Below, in pieces: positions 31,096 through 42,755 of a stretch of DNA of 64,000 nucleotides. The stretch spans positions 372,001 through 436,000 of the forward strand of contig JAWRVZ010000101.1 in assembly GCA_037043235.1 (NCBI GenBank), given 5' to 3'. The notes below the pieces were generated by a model. That model was not told the origin of the DNA. It ran no database searches and saw only the letters and a program-made list of their open reading frames with translations. How positions within the stretch are numbered: the first letter of the stretch is position 1; each line of letters opens with the position of its first letter. The DNA comes from Rhodeus uyekii (lineage: Eukaryota > Chordata > Actinopteri > Cypriniformes > Acheilognathidae). The position numbers and the translations under genes were made by a program.

Positions 31096-33971
31096 TCATT
31101 GAGGCAACTTTGGGCAATGCTTTTTCTTATGAGTTTGTAGATGAGATATTTGGTTGAAGCTCTTCCCACATGATGTGCACTGGTGCGGCTTTTCCCCAGT
31201 GTGAACTCTCTCATGATCTTTCAGGGATTTTGAGAACGAGAAGCTCTTTCCACAGTGTGAGCACTCATACGGTTTCTCTCCGGTATGAACTCTCTGGTGT
31301 GTCTTTAAGGCACTGGCTGTAGTGTAGGTCTTCCCACATTCAAAGCACATATGAGGTCTCTCACCGGTATGTACACGCTCATGCTGTTTTAAAGAGTGCA
31401 ATTCTGAAAAGCTCTTCCCACAAAAAGAACAAATGTGTGGCTTCACATCTACATGAACTTTAAGGTGTCCTCTTAAGCTTGATGCTAAAACGAATGTTTT
31501 CTCGCACTGATCGCAGCTGAACGACTTCACTCCGCTGTGAGATCGCAGATGACTGTTGAGAACGCTTTTGCGCTTGAAACTCTTTCCACACTGAGTGCAT
31601 GTGAACGGTCTCTCTCCAGTGTGAACTCTCATGTGTTCATTTAGGTGTCTTTTATGTATGAAACTCTTTCCACAGTCAGTGCACTTGAACAGATTTTCTC
31701 CTGTGTGAATTCTCATGTGTCGCTTAAGGTCTGATTTATGCATGTAACATTTTCCACACTCAGTACAGGTAAAAAATCCTTTGACTCCAGATTTTCCAGC
31801 TTGTTTTTGTGTAACGTTTTCTTCAGTCTTTGCAATGATTGTATTTTCCACTTCATTTTTTAAATGAGGTTTCTGAAACTGTTGCCGTTTGTCTCCATTC
31901 ACTCCCATCGAGTCTAGAAAGAAAAAAAGATCAACAAATTAAACTTCCACAATTCAAGATATAGGAAGACAACTGTGAAATAAAATACATAGCTGAATTA
32001 ATTTAAGTTAAAAAAAGTATTTTTATGCCAGATTCTTTAAGTTCAGCAGTCAAGAGAAAACAGAAAACAGTCTCAGGTTATAAATCTAATCTTGTTTTCC
32101 TGACAGGGGGAATGAGACACTGCAACTCTGTGGGGAAAGTCATTAGCATGACCAGTGTCTGAAGCACATGTGAGCACACTCCAATATCATTTTCTGGCAA
32201 CTGTCCGTGACATCATTAGCAGAGCACTAGGGTGCCAATAATACACATCCTCAACTTTTATTCATCTGAGGGAGACATGCAGGCAGGCCCAATGCCATGG
32301 CAATGAGACAAAGTGTCTCCTTCTCCTTCTCATGGAACCATGGTTACAGTCGTAACCTGAGACGTTCCCTTTCAAAGTGAAACTGAATATTGAATTAACT
32401 CTATGGGAAACAAATTCCCACTCCGCCGGCCACCAGAATGCCTGCCGCATTAGCGTCACATACGTTGAATCAGCAGATTATTTTAGCCGGACCCTGTTTC
32501 GACCCTGGGTGCATATTGAAAAAAAGCTACATAGACCCATCTAATTATCTCCCATAAATGTAGAAGATATTCCAGCTTCTATGCCTTCATAGCTAGGGAA
32601 ATCCTGGCCTTTACAACATTTCACCCTCCCCAGTGGGCTATTGTAGCCCAAAAAGAAGAGCTCTAAGGAATAAAATGGCCTAGCTGTGAAATCCTTTTTC
32701 AACTAGACACAACTCTTAGGGATTGCCACAGAGAGAAACCTTGCATTACTATTTCTTCCAGGGAATGCAATTACTCTACATACTCAGAAGGGATGGAGGG
32801 ATCCTGTTTTTCCACCTCGGCACACGCGGGACCCAAACTGCAAGATGTAAGCCCTCAACTTTCCTGTTGAGCTTGGGCAGAGCTTCTCACAGTAAGCGCA
32901 TCACAAGGAATGCACACTCTGTTCAAACGTTTAAGTCACGATCCAGAATCAAGCGAGAACAGAGTCTGCTATCACGAGTGCACTGATACAAGTGCCTGCA
33001 ACTCCCTCGAGAGATGAACGAGGAATCAAAGAACAATGCTCCTTCACACAAATGCTTCACGATGAGCATAACCACCTTGACTGGGAGTGGAACGCGCTCC
33101 CCCGCATACAAACCAGTGGCATGTGAATATAAGAGTTGATGATGTGTATCACGGGCACCCACTTATACCGCATTGCAAAAAATGAAATCTTGACGAGCCA
33201 AAAAATCTTGAAATAATGGAATAAATCTTGTTTTTTCTCTTCTACGATAAATGAACAAGCCTAGAACTAAACATAAACATACAAATATAACTTAAATTTT
33301 CTTACTTAGAAAAAAGGACAAATTCTGGTGATTTCTTTAAATTCATCTTTTTTAAGTGTATGGTATATTTTGTCACAGTTCATCCTGAAATCAGAAATTA
33401 AGATTCTTATTTTTTTTAGAAAACAATGTTTGCACATTCTGTTACAAACAGTTTTTTGATATTATGCTCCAATGTGCTTTATATTTATTTAAAACCAACC
33501 ACATATTTAAAAAGAAAAGAAAAAACATGCTTGATTTTGCATTGGTTTCAAGACATTTGTGCAGCTTGAATCTAGTTATAATATCTAGTTATTATCTAGA
33601 TAGATAGATATACAGACTAGCTGAGCTTTTTTCTTGTTTTAAGAACTTTTTTGTCATGTTTTAAGATATTCTTATCAAGTCGAATTTTTTCATCCCATTG
33701 GCAGATCATTTTGCTTATTTTGAGTTTTTTCCCTTAATCTATGTTTTGTTTTTCTTTTTTTTGCATGTTGATATTTGAATGAAATTGAAGTGTGTTCAGA
33801 TCACGTTGATGACTTTCCCAGTGTTAAGCTCCACTTTAAATGGGAACACACACCTGTTTGTTCCTCCGTCTCTGCATCACTCATTCTGCAGGGTTCTTCC
33901 GCAAACTCTGTCTTCACAATAATGTCAGTGGATTCCCCTGGAGTAATTCCTCCTGCTTTCTTCTCCTTCAC
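31096..33971 (-). CDS. C2H2 zinc-finger protein, fish type, eight fingers
   Basis: The finger exon runs 31913-31096 (acceptor ttctag at 31915-31914; codon GAC across the junction, then SMGVNGDKRQQF). It carries eight C2H2 fingers with TGE(K/R)P linkers. The matching upstream exon is 33971-33854 (118 nt, acceptor cctacag, donor AG/gtgtgt), whose end encodes EFAEEPCRMSDAETEEQT. The ATG that starts the two paralogues is ACA here. Translation could begin at the internal Met in CRMSDAE, at 31908 in the finger exon, or in an unseen upstream exon. The intron (31914-33853) contains repeat remnants. A nuclear DNA-binding role is expected from the fingers. Confidence 0.8.
32100..32460. repeat. DIRS/hAT-like repeat remnant in the zinc-finger intron
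   Basis: Sequence around gttacagtcgtaacctgaga and gaacgttccc-like words recalls terminal regions of fish DIRS-type or related repeats. Limits are uncertain. Confidence 0.3.
33171..33766. repeat. Possible non-autonomous DNA transposon
   Basis: An AT-rich unit with near-inverted ends (ttgcaaaaaatgaaatcttg and, reversed, atgcaaaaaaaagaaaaac) and internally self-complementary segments. A TAGA tetranucleotide run lies near 33597-33610. No target duplication was confirmed. Confidence 0.35.
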
Positions 33972-34029
33972 CTGTAGGAAGATGGGAATAAGGTTATGTA
34001 AAACAAACTTCCGTATTCAGTCTCTCTAG

Positions 34030-34857
34030 CCTGTGACTCATCTGTAACAGGTCGCATCTTTACTGGTTCAGGTCTTTTGTAGTGCTTTATTAAATATAAA
34101 GGTACTTCACTCAAGATGAGCCTAACCGAAGGGGTGTTTGACACCTCTGTGAAATTAGCACCCCATAAAACGAATAATCTCCACATTTACATTATTTGTT
34201 AGTGCTTATTTGTGCCGCAAAAACAAACGTTTGTGCAGGTTTGGTGTTTGAAATATTAAACATTTATTTTTTGGGTGGCTGTTTGTTTGTGGTCAAATTG
34301 GAAAAATTAAAATGCTTTGTGCTGCTTCGGATTTTCGGATACATCAACATCCCCCAAACACACAGCCATATACACATCAAATTCAAATAGTCTTGTTCGT
34401 TTGAGTCGGTATAGGTTTCACAGGTGCTGTTATGAATATGAAGATATGTATTTGTACTTAAAAAGTGTTTTAGTTATATTTAAAAAGGGATCATAGTTAC
34501 AATGTTAATTTGTAACATTGTAACTATAATAGTTATAATAATAGTTTTGGAGATTATTTTGTTTTATGTGCCAACTTGTGTTTGACTGAGTGACCGAAGG
34601 CATGATTATTTATTAACTTATTATAATTTTTCTGGAGGAATAGTGATCCTTCTGAGAGAAAAGCATAACTGTTCTTATAATTTTGTAAGAGTACATATAA
34701 TACTGTTTTATAGATAATTGAAGCTAATATTTTAAATACAGTATTAAAGACATACATTTTTAATGGGAACCAGAAATAAACATTCCGTTTCCCTTAGGAA
34801 AACCAAAAAAGAGAACAATCACAAAGCCTGGCTTAATCTGATCTTGATCTGTGTGTT
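34030..34857. other. AT-rich interval without recognised features
   Basis: No ORF with recognisable domains; local direct repeat of tgtaacattgtaactata near 34495-34525. Confidence 0.35.
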
Positions 34858-35905
34858 AATTACATTTCATTTACATTTTACATTCCTGCATTTATCTGCT
34901 GCTTTTATCGTTGCATTCAAGAAACACATTGACATTATAATCAGTTCTTGCTTTCCCTGGGAATCAAACCCATGACCTCGACGTTGCAAGCGCCACTCTC
35001 TACTGTTAGACACAAAAGAAAGCTTAACAATTTAACTCTTCTATCTGATGTTTATGTTGCTCTTGCATTAGATCAATTGACATGCATTAAACCTGTTTAT
35101 TAAGTGTCATTACACAACATGAAAACACAACTCATAATCTTAAACAGAAATGTAATGACTGAACCAGTCGCGAGCGTCAGTCATTGCGTTCATTAAGCGA
35201 CTCGTTTGGTTTCTATTCGTCCTGATCTCAGCTGAGATGAATATACTCACAGTGTGAAGGCTGAATCGGGTTTCTAGCAGGATGAAGCGCTGTTCCTCAT
35301 GTTCTCTCTCTTTCTCTCTTCCTCTCCTGCACTCTGTGTGTGTTTTTGCTTCGGCTGCTCGAGCGCCTCTACCGACAGAAAACAATCCCTATTAAACTAT
35401 AAATCCTTCATCGATCAGAAAACAGGTGCAAAAACACCCTGTGTAAACTGAATGTGGTAACACTGCACACATTAATAATTTTAGTAAGGCTTGTCGGGTT
35501 TTGCAATTTACAGACAGTCCCTTAGCCCTTCTTTCTCACACACAGATCAATGCATTTTATCCTGTGCGATGGAAGGCTCGTTTTGAGGAAAAATTAAGTT
35601 GCAGCTCGTTATCTACGTTACTATGATTGAAAAAAGATATAATTTGTGTTTTAGCACGTTTAGCTCAGGAGTTATTGCCAACTTTCCTTAAGTCTGTTCA
35701 TTATCAACACCTACTGGCAGTTTTTCAATATTTAAAAGTATCACTTACAATCATTGCATATTTTTAAATTTATATTTACATTCATGTATTTGTCAGATGC
35801 TTTTATCCAAAGCGACTTTCATTGCATTCAAGAAACACACTGACATTATAATCAGTTATTGATCACTGAATGAATTAATCGATGACACACTCATTAAGAT
35901 GTGTT
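34858..35905. repeat. Rearranged copy of the Gypsy LTR and its right flank
   Basis: 35030-35437 matches LTR 25551-25955. Then 35438-35703 matches the earlier LTR segment 25280-25538. Then 35704-35860 matches flank 26313-26480, and 35861-35890 matches 26260-26285. Two neighbouring blocks are thus each in swapped order. A SINE-like tail with a tRNA B-box complement precedes it (34858-35020). Confidence 0.72.
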
Positions 35906-35978
35906 GAATACTTTGAATATGAACACATGAGAGAAAGAGAAGAATATTTTCATGTGTTCAAACTCCTACTTGTTGCTT

Positions 35979-36114
35979 GTTACTGATGCTGTTGTTGTTA
36001 TTTCTGTTGCTGTTGTTGTTACTGATACAGTTGTTACTGATGCTGTTGTTACTGATGCTGTTGTTACTGATACAGTTGTTACTGATGCTGTTGTTACTGA
36101 TACAGTTGTTACCA
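35979..36114. repeat. Minisatellite of gttgttactgatgct / gttgttactgataca
   Basis: About nine imperfect 15-bp units. The same unit recurs at 45561-45655, 9.5 kb away. Confidence 0.9.
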
Positions 36115-36254
36115 TTGGCGGAGTTTCACTTTTGTGCTTGGGGGGGGCACCTTCCAGGCCAGCAGACCATGAGCTCAGATTTTTTTATATATCATATTTA
36201 TATATCATTCATTCTACATATAAAATACATTTACAATGAACAATGACTTTATAC

Positions 36255-37584
36255 CAGACAGTGCTTCTCAATTATTTTCTGTCACGCCCCCCTAGGAAGA
36301 GGTAAAAATTTCGCGGAATTTTTTTGGAACTTTCGCTTTATTGTTTCCATGGCAACGTGTCATGCTTGTCACCTGGCATACCGCAGTCACAAAAAGCACT
36401 GTATAATAGATAATTCAAAAGTCACCAACTTGTTGAAACCTAAAAGAAATCTTATGTGGTTGAAAACACTGAATTGTTGTGATAAATGACAAGCTCTGAG
36501 CGTGTCTTTTTTTGGATCAGTGCCAGATATCGCGTGAAAACACGTGTGAATTGAGCGGTTGATCACGTGACGCATACGAACACCGGTGTGATCGCACAAG
36601 TCAAAGGATGAGAGGACGGTTATTTGAACTTTATATATGCTGCTCTCAGTGCAAGAAAACCTACTCCCTGGCAAAAAAAAAGCATGTAGGGGAGCGCGGG
36701 GACAAACGTAACACTTTTTGGTTTTAGACAAATAATGAACAAAGTAATTGAGTTAGACAAACCATATTTTTATACAAACAACACACAAGCCTCTCCTACA
36801 AATGAGCACTGGTTTGATGTTCGTCGGACCAACAGTTTCAGCGCAGTATCACCAAAAGCGTGAAATGTGACAACTTACCCCGTTTGCAGGGCTCGTTGTA
36901 ACAGACAGCGGGTTAGTTGTAACACCATGTTATCCAATATCGTATTTTTATCTCTTAATAAAAGTTGAGTCTTGATGATTATAAGGATAACTTATGAATG
37001 GAATATATTTTTTTATTTTATTTATTACATTGTTATGCTTTGAACAATGTAATGACATGACAAACGTTTTAAAAGGTTAATACAATGCAAAATATATGAT
37101 TATTGATGCAGCCTATTCAATGCGGCTTAGTTGTAACACCGCGTTACAACTAACCACGCGGTGTCTTGTTCACTTCAGGACCGGCTAGCAGCCACTGTGT
37201 GTTTTTCACATCTTTCAAAATGGTACCATCTTTTAGCCAAGAAGATGGTAATCATAACAATATAAGATTGGACTAACATACTTTCACACATTTTTTGAAA
37301 ATCGAAAAACAACTACTATAACAAAAAATATTTTCATTTCAAAAGAGTTTTTCCTGTGGTTCTCATCCAAATTTCGCTGAAATTTCTCGAAAGATGGCTG
37401 GAGGACGTGTGCAAACAGTGTGGTGAAAAGCCCGTTAGCACGTCACATTTAAGACCGTGCAACTATCTAAAAAGTCTGCGTTACTATTTACCCCGCGTTA
37501 CTTTGTGCCCCGCGCTCCCCTACCCCAGGGTAACGCGTGCCCCCCCTGGCATCGCTCCGCGCTCCCGATATTTGAGAACTACTG
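36255..37584. mobile_element. Non-autonomous hAT element, copy 2, carrying a nested transposon
   Basis: Outer ends match copy 1 (cagtgcttctcaattatttt; tttgagaactactg). Perfect repeats ctttatac lie at 36247-36254 and 37585-37592. Four bases (caga) precede the expected terminal CAGTG. The interior matches 3881-4443 up to aaaaaagcatg and again from ccccaggg. Between these points a second element is inserted. Confidence 0.85.
36689..37520. mobile_element. Nested DNA transposon with TA target duplication
   Basis: Ends GGGGAGCGCGGGGACAAACG and, inverted, GGGGAGCGCGGGGCACAAAG. TA dinucleotides flank it at 36687-36688 and 37521-37522. It is 832 bp with no transposase ORF. Comparison with hAT copy 1 shows the uninterrupted site. 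Confidence 0.83.
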
Positions 37585-37599
37585 CTTTATACAAAGAAT

Positions 37600-38160
37600 A
37601 GAGAATAGAACAGACTCTTTATAGTTGCTGTTTTGTTTTGCATCGGCAGTGATAGGGTTAACACGGGGAGTTCAAAAATGCGCGAAAAGTATGTTAGACG
37701 GGTGCGCTTGTTACAGTGTGTTCTTCTTCATTCCGATTAAAGTTCATAAACAGAGCCTCCCTTGACCTGTCACAGAACTACTTCAGACATTACAATATCT
37801 TACCTAATGCAGAAGAAGCCGCCTCTTTTTCCGAGATGCGTAGATGTCCACTGTCTTCTCTTCTGATAGATTTGACACTTTTAGTAGTGGAGGGTTGGGG
37901 GGGGGGGGTATGCCCAATATGGCAACACTGCTACTCACGTACCGCGATACTTTGAGATTCGCAAATCGCGGGACAATGTAATAAAGCTACAGTAAAAAAT
38001 AATAATACAGTAATTAAAAATGAATTAGCCATATCTTAGTCATTCTATACACAGAACTAATAAGATAAGACAAAAAAAACGAGAAAATATGAATTTTGTA
38101 ATAACAAAAAAATATTCAAAGCACAAGGCAGGCATTAATTGGCTCTGGTCTGGGGGGGCA
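37600..38160. other. Interval before the Gmr1-type element
   Basis: No recognised gene. It contains a G run at 37898-37909. If the Gmr1-type element had a 5' LTR it should lie here, but none was recognised. Confidence 0.35.
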
Positions 38161-38206
38161 GTGCCGTTTGCTGCGGGATGTACTGAGCACCGGCGCGGCA
38201 ACCCCC

Positions 38207-38413
38207 TCATCCGCCATGAGTCCCTCGCCGGTCCAGGTGCCCTTACAGAAAATGGGACCGGGGGATGACCCTGAGGCGTTCTTGGAGCTGTTTGAACATT
38301 CTGCCAGGGCCTGCCGCTGGCCCAAAGGGGAGTGGGCCATAAGACTGATCCCCTAGCTATCTGGAGACGCCCAGCTGGTGGCGCAGCAAATTCCGGCCCA
38401 GAACTTGCTCTGT
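38207..38413 (+). pseudogene. Gmr1-type gag, 5' part
   Basis: The frame reads GPGDDPEAFLELFEHSARAC, WPKGEWAIRLIP, a stop, then LSGDAQLVAQQIP. This is the start of the SCAN-like capsid region of Gmr1-type gag. The reading frame continues past the L2 insertion (TTG CTC TGT / TAC AAG GAC CTG), so the two halves were contiguous. Confidence 0.82.
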
Positions 38414-38985
38414 TAAAAAACCACTGTTCCATTCCGATTAGAACATCAAACAGGTTCTCCCCACTCAGTGACGCACCCACTGAGAAACCTGTTGAAAGTG
38501 CCCTAGTGATTGGCGATTCTATTACTCGGAATGTGAAAATAGAGACTCCAGCCACCATAGTCACATGTTTGCCGGGAGCCAGAGCGCCTGACGTCAAAGC
38601 AAATTTAAAAGTGCTGGCTAAGGCTAATCGTAAATATTCTAAGATTGTTATTCACGTCGGCGCTAATGATGTCCGACTTCGCCAGTCGGAGATCACTAAA
38701 ACTAATATTAAAGAGGTGTGTGAACTCGCAAGTACGATGTCAGGCACTGTAATTTGCTCTGGCCCTCTCCCTATGCGCAGGAGTGATGAGATGCTTAGCA
38801 GATTATCCTCACTCAATGGCTGGATGTCTAAGTGGTGCCCGCAGAATAACATAGGGTTCATAGACAATTGGAAAAGTTTTTGGGGCAGACCTGACCTGTT
38901 AAAAAGAGATGGTATTCATCCCACCTGGGATGGTGCCGCTCTTCTCTCTAATAATTTGGCATATAGTCTTAGAGCTAAACCTTGA
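38414..38985 (+). CDS. L2 ORF1 fragment with SGNH-type esterase domain
   Basis: The open frame ending at 38985 holds three SGNH hydrolase blocks: ALVIGDSITRN (Ser), IVIHVGANDV (GxND) and RDGIHPTWDGA (Asp/His). Several CR1/L2-clade LINEs carry such an esterase in ORF1p, which is thought to act with the RNA-binding part of ORF1p. The N-terminal portion is missing through 5' truncation. In this locus the frame is open upstream to an ATG at 38332 inside the Gmr1 remnant, which would give a chimeric 217-aa product, probably fortuitous. ORF2 follows after about 240 bp. Confidence 0.82.
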
Positions 38986-39114
38986 CTAACTGGGGTCCAG
39001 GTCAGGAAGCAGACAAACTGGCTAAACCGACCGTCTGCTAGCTGTCTCACGTCACAGAGGTCAGATAAATTCCAACACATAGAAACTCTTTCTCCTAGAT
39101 ATCCTATAGAGATT

Positions 39115-42075
39115 GTGTCTGTTCCACGAATTAGCAAATACAAAAAACTCTCAAAACCGTTTAAGGGTAAAAATTTAATTGATTTACAAACAACTAAGAA
39201 CGGTTATAACACAAATGAACAAATGATAAAGCTTGGGTTGCTGAATATACGATCCCTTTCCTCAAAAGCACTTATTGTAAATGATATGATTACAGATCAT
39301 AAACTAGATGTGCTGTGTTTGACAGAAACCTGGCTAAAACCAGACGATTACATTACTTTAAATGAGTCCACCCCTCAAGATTACTATTATAAACATGAGC
39401 CTCGTCTGAAAGGTAAGGGAGGAGGTGTTGCTGTAATTTATAGTAACACGATCAGTACTGCTCAAAGGTCTAATTTGAAATATAATTCTTTTGAAGCGAT
39501 GGTCCTTAATGTAAAATTATCTAGTGCAAGTAATAATTGTTTAACTTTTGTGCTGGCTATTCTATACAGGCCACCAGGGCACCATACAGACTTTATCAAA
39601 GAATTTGCTGATTTTCTCTCAGAATTAGTAATGTCTGCAGATAAAGTCATAATTGTCGGTGATTTTAATATCCATGTAGATAATGAAAAAGACGCATTGG
39701 GATTGGCATTTAGAGACATCTTAAACTCTATTGGAGTTACACAACATGTATCAGGACCCACTCATTCTCATAATCATACTTTAGATCTAATATTGTCGCA
39801 TGGGATCAATGTTGATACTGTTCAAATTCTGCAGCAGAGCGATGACATCTCAGATCATTACTTAGTTGCGTGTAGACTACCTTTAGCCAAAGTCGAAAAA
39901 CTAACTCCCTGTTATAAATATAGTAGAACTATCACTTCTAACACAAAAGATAGCTTTATAAATAATCTTCCTGATCAATTTCATCTACTTAACATCCCAG
40001 ATAGCCTAGAAGAACTTGATGTTGCAACAGAAACTATTAACTCTCTCTTTTCCAGCACTTTAGACACTGTTGCTCCGTTGCGCTTAAAGAAGATTAAAGA
40101 AAATAGTCCAACACCGTGGTACAACGAGCACACCCGGGCCCTCAAGAGAGCAGCCAGAAAAATGGAGCGGAGCTGGAAAAAAACTAAGCTAGAGGTTTTT
40201 CGCATTTCATGGAAAGACAGCTCTATTGCATTCAGAAAAGCCTTAAAATCAGCTAGATCTGCTTACTTTTCCACCCTCTTAGAAGAAAACAAATACAACC
40301 CTAGGTATTTATTTGATACAGTGACTAAATTAACAAGAAATAAAGCCTCAACCCCAGATGCTTTAAAACAGCACAGCAGTAATGACTTCATGGACTTCTT
40401 TACTTGCAAAATTCATGATATTAGAGAGAAAATTATAACCATGCAACCGTCTACTACAATATCACAAAATACAGTAAATTTTTGTGTCCCCGAAGAAAAA
40501 TTCCACTCCTTCATTGCTATTGGGGAGGAAGAATTGTCTAAACTCGTTAAATCATCAAAATCAACAACATGTATGCTAGACCCAATACCAACTAAGCTAC
40601 TGAAAGAGTTGCTTCCCGAGATCATAGATCCTCTCCTTAATATTATTAATTCATCTTTGTCATTAGGATACGTACCAAAAACCTTTAAGCTGGCCGTAAT
40701 TAAACCGCTTATTAAAAAACCACAACTTGATCCTACAGAATTAGTTAATTACAGGCCGATATCGAATCTACCTTTTTTGTCAAAGATTCTAGAAAAGGCA
40801 ATATCTTCACAACTATGTTCCTTTCTAGAAAGAAACAGCATCTACAAGGATTTCCAGTCAGGATTTAGACCATATCATAGTACTGAGACTGCTCTTATTA
40901 GAGTTACTAATGATTTGCTCTTATCATCCGATCGTGGTTGTATCTCTCTGTTAGTGTTACTGGACCTTAGTGCTGCATTTGATACAATTGACCACAAAAT
41001 CCTTCTGAATAGACTTGAAAATTATGTTGGCATTAGTGGAGTTGCATTAGCCTGGTTCAAATCATACTTATCTGACCGTTATCAGTTTGTAGCAGTAAAT
41101 GAGGAGATGTCATATCGGTCACTAGTTCAGTATGGAGTTCCTCAAGGTTCAGTGTTAGGACCATTGCTTTTCACCCTGTACATGCTTCCTTTGGGTGCAG
41201 TTATTAGGAAGCATGGCATTAGCTTTCATTGTTACGCTGATGATACTCAGCTCTATATTTCTTCTCATCCGGATGAAACAAACAAATTCACTAAATTAAC
41301 AGAATGCATAACCGATATAAAAAATTGGATGACTAATAACTTTCTACTGCTTAATTCTGAAAAAACAGAGATTCTAATTATTAGACCAAAAAGTTCAGCG
41401 CGTAATAATCTAGACTACTGCCTAACACTCAATGGCTGTTCTGTCCAGTCTTCGTCGTCAGTTAGAAACCTGGGTGTGCTCTTTGATACCAATCTTTCAT
41501 TTGAAAGCCATGTTTCTAGCATCTGTAAAACGGCATTCTTCCATCTTAAAAATATATCTAAATTGCGACATATGCTCTCTAAGACAAATGCGGAAAAGTT
41601 AGTTCATGCGTTCATGAGTTCAAGGCTAGATTATTGTAATGCTCTACTAGGTGGTTGTCCTGCACGCTTAATAAACAAATTCCAGCTGGTCCAAAATGCA
41701 GCAGCTCGAGTTCTTACTAGAACCAGGAAATATGAGCATATTAGCCCAGTTCTGTCAAACCTGCACTGGCTTCCTATTAATCACCGAATACATTTTAAAA
41801 TCTTGCTAATTACTTACAAAGCATTAAATGGTTTAGCTCCCCAGTACTTGAGCGATCTCTTAACACATTATAGTCCTCCACGTCTATTGCGATCCCAAAA
41901 TACTGACCAGCTTATAATACCTAGAATATCAAAGTCAACTGCTGGCGGTCGATCCTTTTCCTATTTAGCTCCTAAACTCTGGAACAGTCTTCCTAATACA
42001 GTTCGGGAAGCAGACACACTCTGTCAGTTTAAATCTAGACTAAAAACACATCTTTTCAACCTGGCATACACATAA
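39115..42075 (+). CDS. L2 ORF2: AP endonuclease plus reverse transcriptase
   Basis: Open for 986 codons. The frame position at 39115 is GTG, and the first ATG is 39223, giving about 950 aa. The endonuclease has [25 protein letters not shown] (~residue 180) and ISDHYLV (~242). RT blocks follow: [15 protein letters not shown] ([19 protein letters not shown]), [42 protein letters not shown], and the active site CYADDTQLY (~706). The C-terminal region ([20 protein letters not shown]) is typical of L2/CR1. The enzyme nicks target DNA and primes cDNA synthesis on it. No stop or frameshift interrupts it, unlike nearly all other element ORFs here, which suggests a young insertion. Confidence 0.92.
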   Translation: MSVPRISKYKKLSKPFKGKNLIDLQTTKNGYNTNEQMIKLGLLNIRSLSSKALIVNDMITDHKLDVLCLTETWLKPDDYITLNESTPQDYYYKHEPRLKGKGGGVAVIYSNTISTAQRSNLKYNSFEAMVLNVKLSSASNNCLTFVLAILYRPPGHHTDFIKEFADFLSELVMSADKVIIVGDFNIHVDNEKDALGLAFRDILNSIGVTQHVSGPTHSHNHTLDLILSHGINVDTVQILQQSDDISDHYLVACRLPLAKVEKLTPCYKYSRTITSNTKDSFINNLPDQFHLLNIPDSLEELDVATETINSLFSSTLDTVAPLRLKKIKENSPTPWYNEHTRALKRAARKMERSWKKTKLEVFRISWKDSSIAFRKALKSARSAYFSTLLEENKYNPRYLFDTVTKLTRNKASTPDALKQHSSNDFMDFFTCKIHDIREKIITMQPSTTISQNTVNFCVPEEKFHSFIAIGEEELSKLVKSSKSTTCMLDPIPTKLLKELLPEIIDPLLNIINSSLSLGYVPKTFKLAVIKPLIKKPQLDPTELVNYRPISNLPFLSKILEKAISSQLCSFLERNSIYKDFQSGFRPYHSTETALIRVTNDLLLSSDRGCISLLVLLDLSAAFDTIDHKILLNRLENYVGISGVALAWFKSYLSDRYQFVAVNEEMSYRSLVQYGVPQGSVLGPLLFTLYMLPLGAVIRKHGISFHCYADDTQLYISSHPDETNKFTKLTECITDIKNWMTNNFLLLNSEKTEILIIRPKSSARNNLDYCLTLNGCSVQSSSSVRNLGVLFDTNLSFESHVSSICKTAFFHLKNISKLRHMLSKTNAEKLVHAFMSSRLDYCNALLGGCPARLINKFQLVQNAAARVLTRTRKYEHISPVLSNLHWLPINHRIHFKILLITYKALNGLAPQYLSDLLTHYSPPRLLRSQNTDQLIIPRISKSTAGGRSFSYLAPKLWNSLPNTVREADTLCQFKSRLKTHLFNLAYT

Positions 42076-42755
42076 CACATTATACATACATTTTAATCCA
42101 AATCATGTAAAATGATTGTTAGGCTGCATAATTTAGATAAGCCGGAACCGAGAACATTCCCATAACACCTGATGTACTCAATACATCAGAAGAAGAATGG
42201 CATCTACGCTGATATTGTTCTCTGTTTATTCCGAGGTTACCGTGGTCAGCCGGATCCGGGCCGTATCCAGATCAGATGAAGGACCTGGACACGAGCACAG
42301 CACTGCCCTGAAGTGTCTGCGGAGACCGTGACTCTACTAGACCCTCCCCTGTGACGATCATGAACCCATCTCCAACCGGACCAAATTGGACTTCATATTG
42401 GACTTGAATTGTTGTCAATATAATAATCATGTACTGTTTGGCTTTGGCCAGAGGAGAACTGGTCCCCCGACTGAGCCTGGTTTCTCCCAAGGTTTTTTCT
42501 CCATTCTATTCTTCATTCGTTACGTCACCTGCCGGAGTTTTGGTTCCTTGCCGCTGTCGCCTATGGCTTGCTCAGTTGGGGAAACTTAACACTTAAAGTT
42601 CATCAATTGTATTGATTCGCCTGCTCTTTTGGAGCTGCTGTTCAGCCAAACAAATTTTGTTTATATTGTCTTTTCTGTGACCACTGTAAAGCTGCTTTGA
42701 AACAATCTACATTGTAAAAAGCGCTATATAAATAAAGGTGACTTGACTTGACTTG

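Larger units (their letters stand above)
38414..42755 (+). mobile_element. L2-clade LINE inserted into gag, 5'-truncated
   Basis: Begins in the middle of ORF1 with no own start codon, carries ORF1 C-terminal esterase and a full ORF2, and ends in a tail of ttgac repeats (ataaaggtgacttgacttg). The 3' region (gctgctttgaaacaatctac) is repeated at 56105-56280. Joining the flanks restores the host gag codon order with at most one ambiguous T. Little or no target duplication fits L2/CR1 behaviour. Confidence 0.9.

Noticed and set aside
35979..36246. Leu/Val-rich plus-strand ORFs resembling membrane segments.
   Set aside because: They are translations of the gttgttactgatgct minisatellite.
39115..39222. 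GTG at 39115 as the start of L2 ORF2.
   Set aside because: Initiation at GTG is unlikely in an animal; the first ATG in frame is 39223, although the frame is open further upstream.
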